From: Sphingomonas sp. Leaf412 | GTDB taxonomy: Bacteria > Pseudomonadota > Alphaproteobacteria > Sphingomonadales > Sphingomonadaceae | Reading direction: 5' to 3' | Length of the DNA stretch: 44,121 nt | Assembly: GCF_001425405.1 (NCBI RefSeq) | Contig: NZ_LMQP01000001.1 | Span: 761,383-805,503, forward strand | Shown here: piece after piece, positions 33,314 through 41,754 of the stretch | Layout of the letters: each line of letters starts with the position of its first letter | Position numbering within the stretch: the stretch's first letter is position 1 | The notes under the pieces: model-generated | Database searches by the model: none | Told to the model about the DNA's origin: nothing | Seen by the model: the letters and a program-made list of their open reading frames with translations, nothing else | Position numbers and translations under genes: made by a program

Positions 33314-34921
33314 GTGACGGCACGATACGACGCGCTCGTCGTCGGCGGCGGGCATAACGGCCTCGTCTGCGCCTTCTACCTCGCGCGTGCCGGGCTGAAG
33401 GTACGCGTCCTCGAACGGCGGCACGTCGTCGGCGGCGCCGCGGTGACCGAGGAATTCCATCCCGGCTTCCGCAATTCCACCGCCAGCTACACCGTCAGCC
33501 TGCTGCGGCCGAAGGTGATCGCGGACATGAGGCTGCACGACCGCGGTTTCCGCATCGTCGAACGGACGATCAGCAACTTCCTGCCCTTTCCCGACACATA
33601 CCTGACGCTGGGCGGCGGACGCGCGCGGACGCAGGCGCAGTTCGCACGCTTCAGCCGGAAGGATGCCGACGCCTATCCCGCCTACGACGCCGCGCTGGAG
33701 CGCGTGGCGCAGGTGCTGCGCGACCTGGCGTTGAAGGCGCCGCCCAACGCCGGCGGCGGTATCCGGGCGTTGCTGTCGGGGGTGGCACAGGGTCGGCCGC
33801 TGGCGACGATGGGGCTGGAGGCGCAACGCGACCTGGTGGAGGTGTTCACGAAATCGGCGCGCGAGTTCCTCGACGGCTGGTTCGAGGACGATCACGTCAA
33901 GAGCGCCTTCGCCTTCGACGCGGTGGTGGGCAATTACGCGGGCGTGTCGACGCCGGGCAGCGCCTATGTCCTGCTGCACCACGTGTTCGGGGAAGTGAAC
34001 GGCAAGTTCGGCGCCTGGGGCCATTCGGTCGGGGGCATGGGCGCGATCACGCAGGCGATGGCCGCGGCGTGCATCGACGCGGGCGTGGAGATATCGCTGG
34101 AAGCACCGGTCGCGAAGGTGCTGGTGGACGGCGGCCGGGCGGCGGGCGTGCGGCTGGAAAGCGGGGAGGAGATCGCGGCGGGGATCGTCGCCGCCAACGT
34201 CGGCCCGGCGTTGCTGTATCGCCAGATGGTGGACGCGTCCGACCAGCCCGCCGACTTCCGCCGGCGGATGGCGGGGTTCCGCACCGGGTCGGGCACGTTC
34301 CGGATGAACGTGGCGCTGAGCGAGCTGCCCGACTTCACCGTCCTGCCGGGGAAGGAGCGTGCGGAGCATCATACCGCGGGGATCGTGATCGCACCGGGCC
34401 TGGACTATATGGACGCGGCGTTCGCCGATGCGAAGGCGCGCGGCTGGTCGCGCAGGCCGATCGTGGAGATGAAGCTGCCGACGACGGTCGACGACACGCT
34501 CGCGCCGCCGGGACGGCATATCGCCAGCCTGTTCTGCCAGCAGTTCGCACCCGAGCTGCCCGACGGGCGATCGTGGGACGACGTGCGGGAGGAGGTGGCG
34601 GACCTCATCATCGATACCGTCACCGACCACGCCCCCAATTTCAAAGGCAGCGTGATCGCGCGCCAGATCAATTCCCCGCTGGACCTGGAGCGCACGTTCG
34701 GGCTGGTCGGGGGCGACATCTTCCACGGGCGGATGAGCCTGGACCAATTGTGGTCCGCGCGGCCCGTCCTGGGGCATGGCGATTACCGCGGCCCGGTGGC
34801 GGGATTGTACATGTGCGGATCGGGCACGCACCCCGGCGGCGGGGTGACGGGAGCGCCGGGCCACAATGCCGCCCACGCTATCCTGCGCGACCGGAGCCTG
34901 CTGGGACGGCTGCTGCGGTAG
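33314..34921 (+). CDS. FAD-dependent phytoene-desaturase-like oxidoreductase (PYROXD2 type)
   Basis: 535 residues, GTG start. N-terminal FAD loop VVGGGHNGLVCAFYLARAG (9-27) and the C-terminal FAD block YMCGSGTHPGGGVTGAPGHNAA are typical for the PYROXD2/phytoene-desaturase-like group. No signal peptide or membrane helix. Despite the family name, no other carotenoid genes lie nearby, so a carotenoid role is not supported; the substrate is unknown. Spacing of 18 bases suggests co-transcription with the M20 peptidase. Confidence 0.85.
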   Translation: MTARYDALVVGGGHNGLVCAFYLARAGLKVRVLERRHVVGGAAVTEEFHPGFRNSTASYTVSLLRPKVIADMRLHDRGFRIVERTISNFLPFPDTYLTLGGGRARTQAQFARFSRKDADAYPAYDAALERVAQVLRDLALKAPPNAGGGIRALLSGVAQGRPLATMGLEAQRDLVEVFTKSAREFLDGWFEDDHVKSAFAFDAVVGNYAGVSTPGSAYVLLHHVFGEVNGKFGAWGHSVGGMGAITQAMAAACIDAGVEISLEAPVAKVLVDGGRAAGVRLESGEEIAAGIVAANVGPALLYRQMVDASDQPADFRRRMAGFRTGSGTFRMNVALSELPDFTVLPGKERAEHHTAGIVIAPGLDYMDAAFADAKARGWSRRPIVEMKLPTTVDDTLAPPGRHIASLFCQQFAPELPDGRSWDDVREEVADLIIDTVTDHAPNFKGSVIARQINSPLDLERTFGLVGGDIFHGRMSLDQLWSARPVLGHGDYRGPVAGLYMCGSGTHPGGGVTGAPGHNAAHAILRDRSLLGRLLR

Positions 34922-34922
34922 G

Positions 34923-34954
34923 CGGCGGGCGACCGATGATCCGGTCGCCCGCCG
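34923..34954. terminator. Strong inverted repeat between convergent genes (two-way terminator candidate)
   Basis: A perfect 13-bp stem (GGCGGGCGACCG against CGGTCGCCCGCC, plus one outer C-G pair) with a six-base loop ATGATC. It begins two bases after the oxidoreductase stop and ends 14 bases before the receptor stop on the other strand. No T-run follows on either side. Confidence 0.6.
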
Positions 34955-34968
34955 TCCCGCTCGTCAGG

Positions 34969-37800
34969 TCAGAAGCGTCCGCGCAGCGTGACGCCGTAGG
35001 TGCGCGGTTCGGCCAGGAAGTTCGAGAAGATCTGGCGACCGCCCGGATATTGCGGATCCTGGAACGCGCCCGACACGGCGCCTTCTTGGAACGGCGAGTT
35101 GAACGCCACCTGCGCGTAATCCTGGTTGAAGACGTTCTGCGCCCACAGCTCGACCGCCCAGCGCTGGCTCGGCCCGCGAATGCCGATGCGCGCGTTGACC
35201 AGTGCGAACCCGTCCTGCGACTTTTGCGGGAACAGGTCCGACCCCGTGTTGTAGTCGCCGGTCATGCGCGTATCGACGTAGAACAGCGCCGACAGGCCGC
35301 TGCTGCCGATGTCCGGCGTGAACACCATCGATCCCGTCACCGTGATCGGGGCGGCAAGCGACAGCTGCTGCCCCGGCAGCTTGCGCAGTGCCTGGTTCAG
35401 CGCCGCGCCGCTGGCGCGGCCCACCAGCTGGTCGCGGAACTTGGTGTCGGCGTAGGTCATGCCGGCCGTCACGCGGAAGTCGCGGATCGGGACCAATGTC
35501 GCTTCCAGTTCGACGCCCTGCGACCGCACGCCGTAACCGACGTCGTCGCGCGGACAGGCGCCCGACGTCACCGCGCCGGCGTTGAAATTGGGCGCCGTGG
35601 CGAACTTGTTCTGGTCGCGGTCGCCGCCGCCCAGGCTGGACGAGCAGCCGTTAACGTTCTCGACGATGAACACGGTGCCGTCGAAGGTGTTCAGCTGGAA
35701 GTTGCTGAAGTCCTGACGGAAGGCCGCCGCCGACAGGCTGAACGGCCCGGTGGCGTATTTGAAGCCGACTTCGAAGGCGTTCACCGTCTCCGCATCGAAC
35801 TGCAACTGCCCGACCAGCGCCTGCGCGCCGGCCTGCGCGTTGCCGCCGCCGAAGTTGGCGAAGGGCAGAGTCGGTGCCTTCAGCGCCGACCGGTCGAAGT
35901 TGAAGCCGCCGGCCTTGTAGCCGCGCGAGTAGCTGCCGTAGACGAGCAGGTCGTCGATCGGCTTCCACGAGGCGATGGCGGTGCCGGTGAACTGGTCCTC
36001 GTCACGCTCGTCGGAGATGCTCACGCCGTTGAGCTCGGCGGTCGAATTGCCCTGACACGACAGGCCGATGATTCCGGCTGCCACCGCCTGAAGCGCCGGG
36101 GTCGCGAGGAACGGCGTCAGCGCGGCCTGGTTCTGACCGCAGGCGACGTTGTCGTTGCCGAAGGTCGAGGAGAACTTCTTGTTCTCCTTCGTGTAGCGCA
36201 GGCCCAGCGTCACGTCGAACGTGTCGGTGACGTGGATGATGTTGTGCGTGAATGCCGCGAAGCTCGTGGCGTTCTGGTTGTAGCGATCGACGGTCGAGCC
36301 ACGATCGTTGATCCCGTCGAGACGCAGCAGCGAGGCGAGGATCGGCGCGCCGGCGGCACCGAAGGCACCGGCGAATGCCGCCTGGCTGGCGACGCAGCCT
36401 GCGTTTGCCGGAGAGTAGAGCGCGGCGAGACCACCACCGGACACGAGGCGGCACGTCGCGAAGCGGCCGTACTGGCTGCCGAAGCGAAGGTTGCTCTTAC
36501 CGCGGAACTTCTCGTCCATGTAGAAGCCGCCGACGAGCCAGTCGAGCTTGTCGTCGAACGCGGTCCCGTTCAGCCGCAGTTCCTGCGTGAAGGTGCGGAA
36601 CTGGCGACGGTTGTTGCCGTCGTCCGCATTGTACAGGATGTCGACGGTGCCGTAGTCGACGTCGCCGGCCTGGGTATTGTAATAGTCGCGATAGGCGGTG
36701 ATCGACGTCAGCTTCACGCCGCCGAAGTCCCAGTCGAGCTGCCCCGACACGCCCCAATCCTCCATCTTGCCGCCATAGGTGCGGCCCGGCGTGACGGAGA
36801 CGTTGCGGCTGTAATTCTGGTTGAACGCGCCGAGGTTCTGCCCGAGGTCGCGCAGGACGTTGATGATGTTGTTGCCGTTGGCCCCGTTCGCGACGCCCGC
36901 GTTCACCGAACCCACCGGGTTCGTGAGGTTGCCGATCGCCTCGTTCATCGTCCGGCTGACGTAGGTGGCGGCGCAGCAGCTTTCGTCGCGCTTCGTATAG
37001 TCGCCGATCAGGCGGAAGCTGATCGCGTCGGTGGGTTCGAACAGCAATTGCGCACGGCCGAAGAAGCGGTCGCGGTCGTTGATCGTCGTGTCGTTCGCGG
37101 CGTCGTCGTAGAAACCGTCGCGCTTCACGTACACGCCGTCCACGCGGAAGGCGAGGTTCTCACCGATCGGGCCGGTCACGCCGCCCGCGAGGCGCCAGAA
37201 GTCGTAGTTGCCGTACGTCACCTCGCCATTGGCGCCGAAGGTGAAGCTGGGCTTCTTGCTGATGATCGACAGCAGGCCCGCGGACGAATTGCGGCCGCCC
37301 AGCGTGCCCTGCGGCCCGCGCAGCACCTCGACGCGGTCGATCTCGCCCAGTTCGTTGAGGCCGATGCCCGCGCGCGAACGATAGACGCCGTCGATCAGGA
37401 CGACGACCGAGCTTTCGAGGCCGGGGTTGTCGCCGACGGTGCCGATGCCGCGGATGCGGGGCGATCCGTTGGCTTCCGATCCGGTGGAGGTGACCAGCAG
37501 CGACGGCGCGACCTGGTTCAGCTGGCGGATGTCGTTCGCGCCCGAATTCTGCAACGTCTCGGCATTGACGGCGGAGATCGCGACCGGCACGTCGGCCAGC
37601 ACCTGCGAGCGACCCTGCGCGGTGACGACGATGTCGGAGGACGCGGCGTCGGCGGTATCGTCCTGCCCGTCGACCGCGGCCTGATCGACCGCGCTGGCGG
37701 GCGACGGTGCGGTCGGGGCGGCGGCATCCTGCGCCGCGGCGGCAGTGGAAAGCGCCATGGCCGCAATTCCGGTGGCGGCCAGGAGCAACGTCTTCCTCAT
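34969..37800 (-). CDS. TonB-dependent receptor (large, siderophore/carbohydrate-type, ligand unknown)
   Basis: 943 residues. ATG at 37800 with GGGAGA six bases upstream; a TTG two codons earlier is less likely. Signal peptide (about 1-24), TonB box SDIVVTAQGR, plug domain with IRGIGTVGDNPGLESSVVVLIDGVY and LRGPQGTLGGRNSSAGLLSIISKKP, and a barrel ending in RGRF. The barrel loops contain several Cys pairs (ESCCAATY, FATCRLV...NAGCVAS, VACGQNQ...LSCQGN, NGCSSS...SGACPR), probably disulphides on surface loops. It is divergent from a DUF885 protein and convergent with the oxidoreductase, so a peptide-like ligand is conceivable but unproven. Confidence 0.9.
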   Translation of the reverse strand: MRKTLLLAATGIAAMALSTAAAAQDAAAPTAPSPASAVDQAAVDGQDDTADAASSDIVVTAQGRSQVLADVPVAISAVNAETLQNSGANDIRQLNQVAPSLLVTSTGSEANGSPRIRGIGTVGDNPGLESSVVVLIDGVYRSRAGIGLNELGEIDRVEVLRGPQGTLGGRNSSAGLLSIISKKPSFTFGANGEVTYGNYDFWRLAGGVTGPIGENLAFRVDGVYVKRDGFYDDAANDTTINDRDRFFGRAQLLFEPTDAISFRLIGDYTKRDESCCAATYVSRTMNEAIGNLTNPVGSVNAGVANGANGNNIINVLRDLGQNLGAFNQNYSRNVSVTPGRTYGGKMEDWGVSGQLDWDFGGVKLTSITAYRDYYNTQAGDVDYGTVDILYNADDGNNRRQFRTFTQELRLNGTAFDDKLDWLVGGFYMDEKFRGKSNLRFGSQYGRFATCRLVSGGGLAALYSPANAGCVASQAAFAGAFGAAGAPILASLLRLDGINDRGSTVDRYNQNATSFAAFTHNIIHVTDTFDVTLGLRYTKENKKFSSTFGNDNVACGQNQAALTPFLATPALQAVAAGIIGLSCQGNSTAELNGVSISDERDEDQFTGTAIASWKPIDDLLVYGSYSRGYKAGGFNFDRSALKAPTLPFANFGGGNAQAGAQALVGQLQFDAETVNAFEVGFKYATGPFSLSAAAFRQDFSNFQLNTFDGTVFIVENVNGCSSSLGGGDRDQNKFATAPNFNAGAVTSGACPRDDVGYGVRSQGVELEATLVPIRDFRVTAGMTYADTKFRDQLVGRASGAALNQALRKLPGQQLSLAAPITVTGSMVFTPDIGSSGLSALFYVDTRMTGDYNTGSDLFPQKSQDGFALVNARIGIRGPSQRWAVELWAQNVFNQDYAQVAFNSPFQEGAVSGAFQDPQYPGGRQIFSNFLAEPRTYGVTLRGRF

Positions 37801-38129
37801 CCTCAATCTCCCAAGGGTCGGCGCTCAACGGGCGCCATACCTGGGGTTCGACTACGGCAGGGAAACTGCCGAGCGCAACCCACCGACGGAAGGAATTCCG
37901 CGGGTGTGGCAACCGTACCACGGTTTCGAGCGGGGCCGCGGCCCGGTGACCGGGCCGTCAACCATATCGGCCAACGATGAACGCGATCGCCGCGCCGGTC
38001 GTGTCGGAAGATCGAAAAAGGGCGGCGGTCGGCGCGGACGCGTCGGGGGCGTGACCCTTCCCGACGCGCGACGGCGATTGCGCCGCGCGCGCGGGCAGGC
38101 GAGAAGGCCGTGTGAACAGGAGATTTTTC
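37801..38129. promoter_or_regulatory. 329-bp divergent regulatory region (receptor / DUF885)
   Basis: No gene seen. It carries the ribosome sites of both flanking genes and the perfect inverted repeat AACCGT-ACC-ACGGTT at 37911-37925, as well as TGGCAACCGTACCA around it, which loosely recalls LacI-family operators of sphingomonads. Confidence 0.5.
37911..37925. promoter_or_regulatory. Candidate operator AACCGTACCACGGTT
   Basis: Perfect 6-bp arms with a 3-base spacer in the gap between a TonB receptor and a DUF885 gene. No regulator gene adjoins it. Confidence 0.4.
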
Positions 38130-39947
38130 ATGCGTCTCGTCCTTGCCCTCATGGCATTGCCGCTCGTGCCGTTGATCCAGGCGAGCGCGCCCGTCGCCGC
38201 GCGCTGCGCGCCGGACGGCGAAGCGACGCAGGATGCCGCGCTGCTGTCGTTCCTCGACCGCGCCTATGACGCGCAACTGGCGCTCAGCCCGGAATCGCAG
38301 ACTCAACTGGGGCTGAAGACCGATTACGGGCGGCTGGACGATTATACCGACGCCGCCGCGGTGCGCGAACAGGCGCTGGCCGAACGGCAACTGGCGGACA
38401 TGCGCGCGCGTTTCCGGCCCGAACAGCTGGGCACGAGCGCGCGCGTCAGCTTCCGCCTGTTCGAGTATGAGGTCGATCGCAGCCGCCGCTCGCTGCCGTT
38501 CCGCAAGCTGCGCTTCCCCGTGTCGACCAATGGAAGCCCGGCGGGGGCGATCCCGGTCCTGCTCATCAACAATCACAAGGTCGACACCGTCGCCGACGCG
38601 CGCGCCTATATCGCCCGGCTGCGCGAAACCGAGCGCGTGATGCGCGAGGTCGCCGCGACGATGCGGCGGCAGGCCGCCGAAGGGATCGTGCCCAACAAGG
38701 TGAACTTCGCCCCCGCCCGCGCCGACGCCCGGGCGGTCGTCACCGGTGCGCCGTTCGGGCCGGGGGAGGATTCGACGCTGCTGGCCGATTTTCGCAAGAA
38801 GGTGACCGCGCTCGACGCACCCGCCGCCACCAAGCAGGCGCTGATCGCGGAGGCGACCGCGGCGCTGACCGGGCCCTTCCGGCGCGGCTACGACATGCTG
38901 TTCGCCGCATTGGACGAGATCGAGCCGAAGTCGACGGGCAATTACGGCGCATGGCGCCTGCCCGACGGCGCGGCCTTCTATGCCAACCAGCTGAAGAATG
39001 CGACGACCACGACGCTGACCGCCGACCAGATCCACGAAACGGGCCTGCGACAGGTCGCCGCGATCCGGCAGGAGATGGAGGCGATCAAGCGCGAGGTCGG
39101 CTTCACCGGCACGCTGGAGCAATTCTTCGACAAGGTGCGCAGCGATCCCGCGCTGAAATATCCGAACACCGCGGCGGGTCGCGAGGAGTATCTGCGCGAC
39201 GCGCGCGGCGTCATCGCGTCCGTCATGACCGCCGCCCCGCGCTATTTCCGCGTGCTGCCCAAGGCGCCGCTGGAGGTGCGCGCGGTGGAGAAGTGGCGCG
39301 AGGGGACGGCGTCGACCGCCTTCTACAACCCGCCCTCCGCCGACGGTTCGCGACCGGGCATCTATTACGTCAACCTGGTCGACATGAACGCGACGCAGAA
39401 GGTGCAGGTCGCCGGGATCGCCGCGCACGAGGGCGCCCCCGGCCACCATTTCCAGATCGCGCGGCAGCAGGAACTGACCGGCCTGCCCAAGTTCCGCAAG
39501 TACGGCGGATACGGCGCGTACATGGAAGGCTGGGGCCTGTATTCGGAGCGGCTGGCGAACGAGATGGGCGTCTACAAGACCCCCTACGACCGGTTCGGGA
39601 TGCTGTCGTTGCAGGTGTGGCGCGCGATCAGGCTGGTGCTGGATACGGGAATCCATTCGAAGCGGTGGACCCGCGACCGGTCGATCGCCTATTTCAAGGC
39701 GAACAGCTCGGTCTCCGACAAGGACATCGCGCGCGAGGTCGACCGCTATTTCAACTGGCCGGGGCAGGCGACCAGCTACATGGTCGGCCAGTTGAAGATA
39801 GCGGAACTGCGCGCGAAGGCGGAGCGCGAGCTGGGGCCGAAATTCGATATCCGCGATTTCCACGAGGCGGTGCTGGGCCAGGGGGCGCTGCCGCTCGATG
39901 TCCTGCAAGAGCAGGTCGACGCATATATCACGGCAAGGCGCGGCTAG
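38130..39947 (+). CDS. Exported DUF885-family protein (metallopeptidase-like)
   Basis: 605 residues with a signal peptide (about 1-25, ending SAPVAA). Start at ATG 38130 chosen because AGGAGA lies six bases upstream; a GTG at 38112 would spoil the signal peptide. The DUF885 signature HEGAPGHHFQ (from His433) has the shape of a zinc-binding HExxxH-like site, and YGAYMEGWGLYSERL follows with a second Glu. Family members are treated as putative peptidases; the activity of this one is inferred. It is followed after one base by a gene for a secreted unknown protein, so both are likely co-transcribed. Confidence 0.88.
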   Translation: MRLVLALMALPLVPLIQASAPVAARCAPDGEATQDAALLSFLDRAYDAQLALSPESQTQLGLKTDYGRLDDYTDAAAVREQALAERQLADMRARFRPEQLGTSARVSFRLFEYEVDRSRRSLPFRKLRFPVSTNGSPAGAIPVLLINNHKVDTVADARAYIARLRETERVMREVAATMRRQAAEGIVPNKVNFAPARADARAVVTGAPFGPGEDSTLLADFRKKVTALDAPAATKQALIAEATAALTGPFRRGYDMLFAALDEIEPKSTGNYGAWRLPDGAAFYANQLKNATTTTLTADQIHETGLRQVAAIRQEMEAIKREVGFTGTLEQFFDKVRSDPALKYPNTAAGREEYLRDARGVIASVMTAAPRYFRVLPKAPLEVRAVEKWREGTASTAFYNPPSADGSRPGIYYVNLVDMNATQKVQVAGIAAHEGAPGHHFQIARQQELTGLPKFRKYGGYGAYMEGWGLYSERLANEMGVYKTPYDRFGMLSLQVWRAIRLVLDTGIHSKRWTRDRSIAYFKANSSVSDKDIAREVDRYFNWPGQATSYMVGQLKIAELRAKAERELGPKFDIRDFHEAVLGQGALPLDVLQEQVDAYITARRG

Positions 39948-39948
39948 G

Positions 39949-40566
39949 ATGGCCCGGACCGTCACCACGCCGGTCCCCGCCGGCATGCGCCGCCGCGTGA
40001 TGCGTGCGGGCATGATCGTCGCGGGCGCCATGGGATGCCATGCGGAAGCGCCGCTCGCCGCGCGCGACCGGCCCGCCCCGCGCGACGTCGGCGGCTGGAC
40101 CGTGGCGGCGAGCGAGGACGCGAAGGGGTGTTTCGTCACGCGCACCTACGACCGTCCCGGTGCGACGACGCTGCTCCTCGGGCTCGACATCGACGGCGCC
40201 AACCGCCTGTCGGTCCTGAACGAGAATTGGTCGATCGCGCCGCGCGAAAAGCTGAAGCTGACGTTCCGGCTGTCGCGCGGCGGCTATGTCGGGCAGGCGG
40301 CGGTCGGGATCGTGTCGGACGGGAAGCAGGGGTTCGTCACCGGGTTCGAGGCGACGTTCCCGTCCTATTTCGCGGCGTCCCCCACGCTGGCCATCGCGCG
40401 CGGGGACGTGCCCGTGGAGCGGCTCCCGCTCGACGGCAGCGGCGCGGCGGTGGCGCGGTTGCGCGCCTGCGTCGCGGCGTTGCGCGCGATGCCCGCGGCA
40501 CGGCGCGACGACCGCATCCCGAAGGACCCGTTCGCCGCCAACGCCCGCCGCGAGTCGGGCAAATAG
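39949..40566 (+). CDS. Secreted protein of unknown function
   Basis: 205 residues. An N-terminal hydrophobic stretch (about 17-30, RAGMIVAGAMGC) is a signal peptide; AMGC does not match a good lipobox. The mature part contains GGWTVAASEDAKGCFVTRTYDRPGA, LGLDIDGANRLSVLNENWSI and LKLTFRLSRGGYVG, which suggest a compact beta-fold, and a second Cys (RACVAAL) that could pair with the first. I do not recognise the family. The ATG lies one base after the DUF885 stop, so the two genes are an operon. Confidence 0.68.
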   Translation: MARTVTTPVPAGMRRRVMRAGMIVAGAMGCHAEAPLAARDRPAPRDVGGWTVAASEDAKGCFVTRTYDRPGATTLLLGLDIDGANRLSVLNENWSIAPREKLKLTFRLSRGGYVGQAAVGIVSDGKQGFVTGFEATFPSYFAASPTLAIARGDVPVERLPLDGSGAAVARLRACVAALRAMPAARRDDRIPKDPFAANARRESGK

Positions 40567-40695
40567 CGCGGACGCTCATGGCCTTATCCGGCTCGGCTGG
40601 GCCGAGAAGCGGCACATCCGGACGGAATGCGGATTGTTGGAACGCCGCCGATCCGGCTTGGTTGTTGCAGTTGGTTAACGATCGAAAGAACCGCG

Positions 40696-41004
40696 ATGAC
40701 TCTGTTTGCGTCCAAGCTCGCCCCCGCCGCCGTCCTGCTCGCGGGGGGTATCGTGCTTTCCGGTTGCGCCACCAAATCCTACGTCCGCGAACAGATCGCG
40801 CCGGTCAGCCAGCGTGTCGATTCGCTGGAAACGCGGCTCCAGCAGACCGACGCCACCGCCAAGTCGGCGCTGGCGGAGGCGCAGGCCGCGTCGGGCCAGT
40901 TGCAGAACCAGGGGCAGCGCGTCGACCAGCTGAACGGACGCGTCGACGGCGTGGAGCAGCGGTTGCAGGCGCAGGAAGCGCGCCCGAAGCGGCCGCGCCA
41001 CTGA
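40696..41004 (+). CDS. Small outer-membrane-type lipoprotein with coiled coil
   Basis: 102 residues. Signal peptide with lipobox LSGC (Cys24), then ATKSYVREQIAPVSQRVDSLETRLQQ... with heptad-like hydrophobic spacing (about 30-92), and a basic tail EARPKRPRH. Serine or alanine, not aspartate, near the lipidated Cys predicts outer-membrane sorting. Size and plan resemble Lpp-like lipoproteins without being clearly homologous. A YkuD-type transpeptidase gene follows, after a terminator. The ATG at 40696 leads directly into the signal peptide. Confidence 0.75.
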   Translation: MTLFASKLAPAAVLLAGGIVLSGCATKSYVREQIAPVSQRVDSLETRLQQTDATAKSALAEAQAASGQLQNQGQRVDQLNGRVDGVEQRLQAQEARPKRPRH

Positions 41005-41031
41005 TCGCGATCCGCGACGATAGGTGTTTCC

Positions 41032-41071
41032 ATCGGTCGCCCCCTGCCCGGGGGCGGCCGATGTGCTTTTA
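41032..41071 (+). terminator. Intrinsic terminator after the lipoprotein gene
   Basis: A 13-bp stem (ATCGGTCGCCCCC against GGGGGCGGCCGAT, one G-U pair) with loop TGCCC, followed by GTGCTTTTAG. It lies 27 bases after the lipoprotein stop, so most transcripts should end here. Confidence 0.82.
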
Positions 41072-41087
41072 GGGTGACGATGCGACG

Positions 41088-41747
41088 ATGACCCTTGTTT
41101 TGCGCATGTTGGCCGGGGCGCTCCTGATCCTGCCGGCCGCCGCCGCCGGATCGGACCCGCGCCCGGTTTCCCGCGACGAGGCGCCCGCGCCGGTGCCGTC
41201 GCAGGCTGCGGCGCGCGTGGCGGCATGGGTGGCGTCGTCCGGGGACAATCACGGCCTGCCCTACGCCATCGTCGACAAGGTCGATGCCACCCTCCACCTG
41301 TTCGACGCCGGGGGGCGGCCGGTGGCGCAAGTCCCGGTCCTGATCGGCATCGCGCCGGGGGACGAGGCGAGCCCGGGCGTGGGCAGCAAGAAGCTGGCGG
41401 AGATCGGCCCGGCGGAGAAGACGACGCCCGCGGGCCGGTTCCTGGCGAAGTTCGGGCTGGCGTTCGGGAAGGAGCGGATCCTGTGGGTCGACTATGCGAC
41501 GTCGGTCGCGATCCACGCGATCCCGGCCGATGCCGCGCGCAAGGAGCGGCGGCGCGAGCGGATGCTGTCGCCGACGGCGCAGGACAATCGCATCACCTTC
41601 GGCTGCATCAACGTACCGCGCGCGTTCGATGCGAAGGTCCTGCGCCCCGCGTTCCGCCGGAAGGGCGGGTATGTGTACATCCTGCCCGACACGCTGCCGA
41701 TCGAGGACGTCTTTCCGCGGCTGCGCGTCGCGGCGTCGCCCGCATGA
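41088..41747 (+). CDS. YkuD-domain L,D-transpeptidase-like protein with variant active site
   Basis: 219 residues with a signal peptide (about 1-20). The YkuD fold is seen from residue 57 (LPYAIVDKVDATLHLFDAGGRPVAQVPVLIG) through TPAGRF to the catalytic region: His143 in VAIHAIP and Cys173 in RITFGCINVP. In classical enzymes this block reads S-H-G-C-x-R; here the His is Phe and the Arg is Asn, and the His-Cys gap is lengthened by an Arg-rich insert. Members cross-link peptidoglycan or attach proteins to it; whether this variant does so is open. Long spacing between AGGG and the ATG suggests modest translation. Confidence 0.82.
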   Translation: MTLVLRMLAGALLILPAAAAGSDPRPVSRDEAPAPVPSQAAARVAAWVASSGDNHGLPYAIVDKVDATLHLFDAGGRPVAQVPVLIGIAPGDEASPGVGSKKLAEIGPAEKTTPAGRFLAKFGLAFGKERILWVDYATSVAIHAIPADAARKERRRERMLSPTAQDNRITFGCINVPRAFDAKVLRPAFRRKGGYVYILPDTLPIEDVFPRLRVAASPA

Positions 41748-41754
41748 CGCGCCG

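Noticed and set aside
31874..34876. 1000-residue minus-strand ORF over the peptidase and oxidoreductase genes
   Set aside because: No recognisable domain, no ribosome site seen, and both opposing genes have intact catalytic motifs.
33314..34921. Carotenoid biosynthesis gene (crtI)
   Set aside because: Family resemblance is to the PYROXD2 group and no crt genes are in the window.
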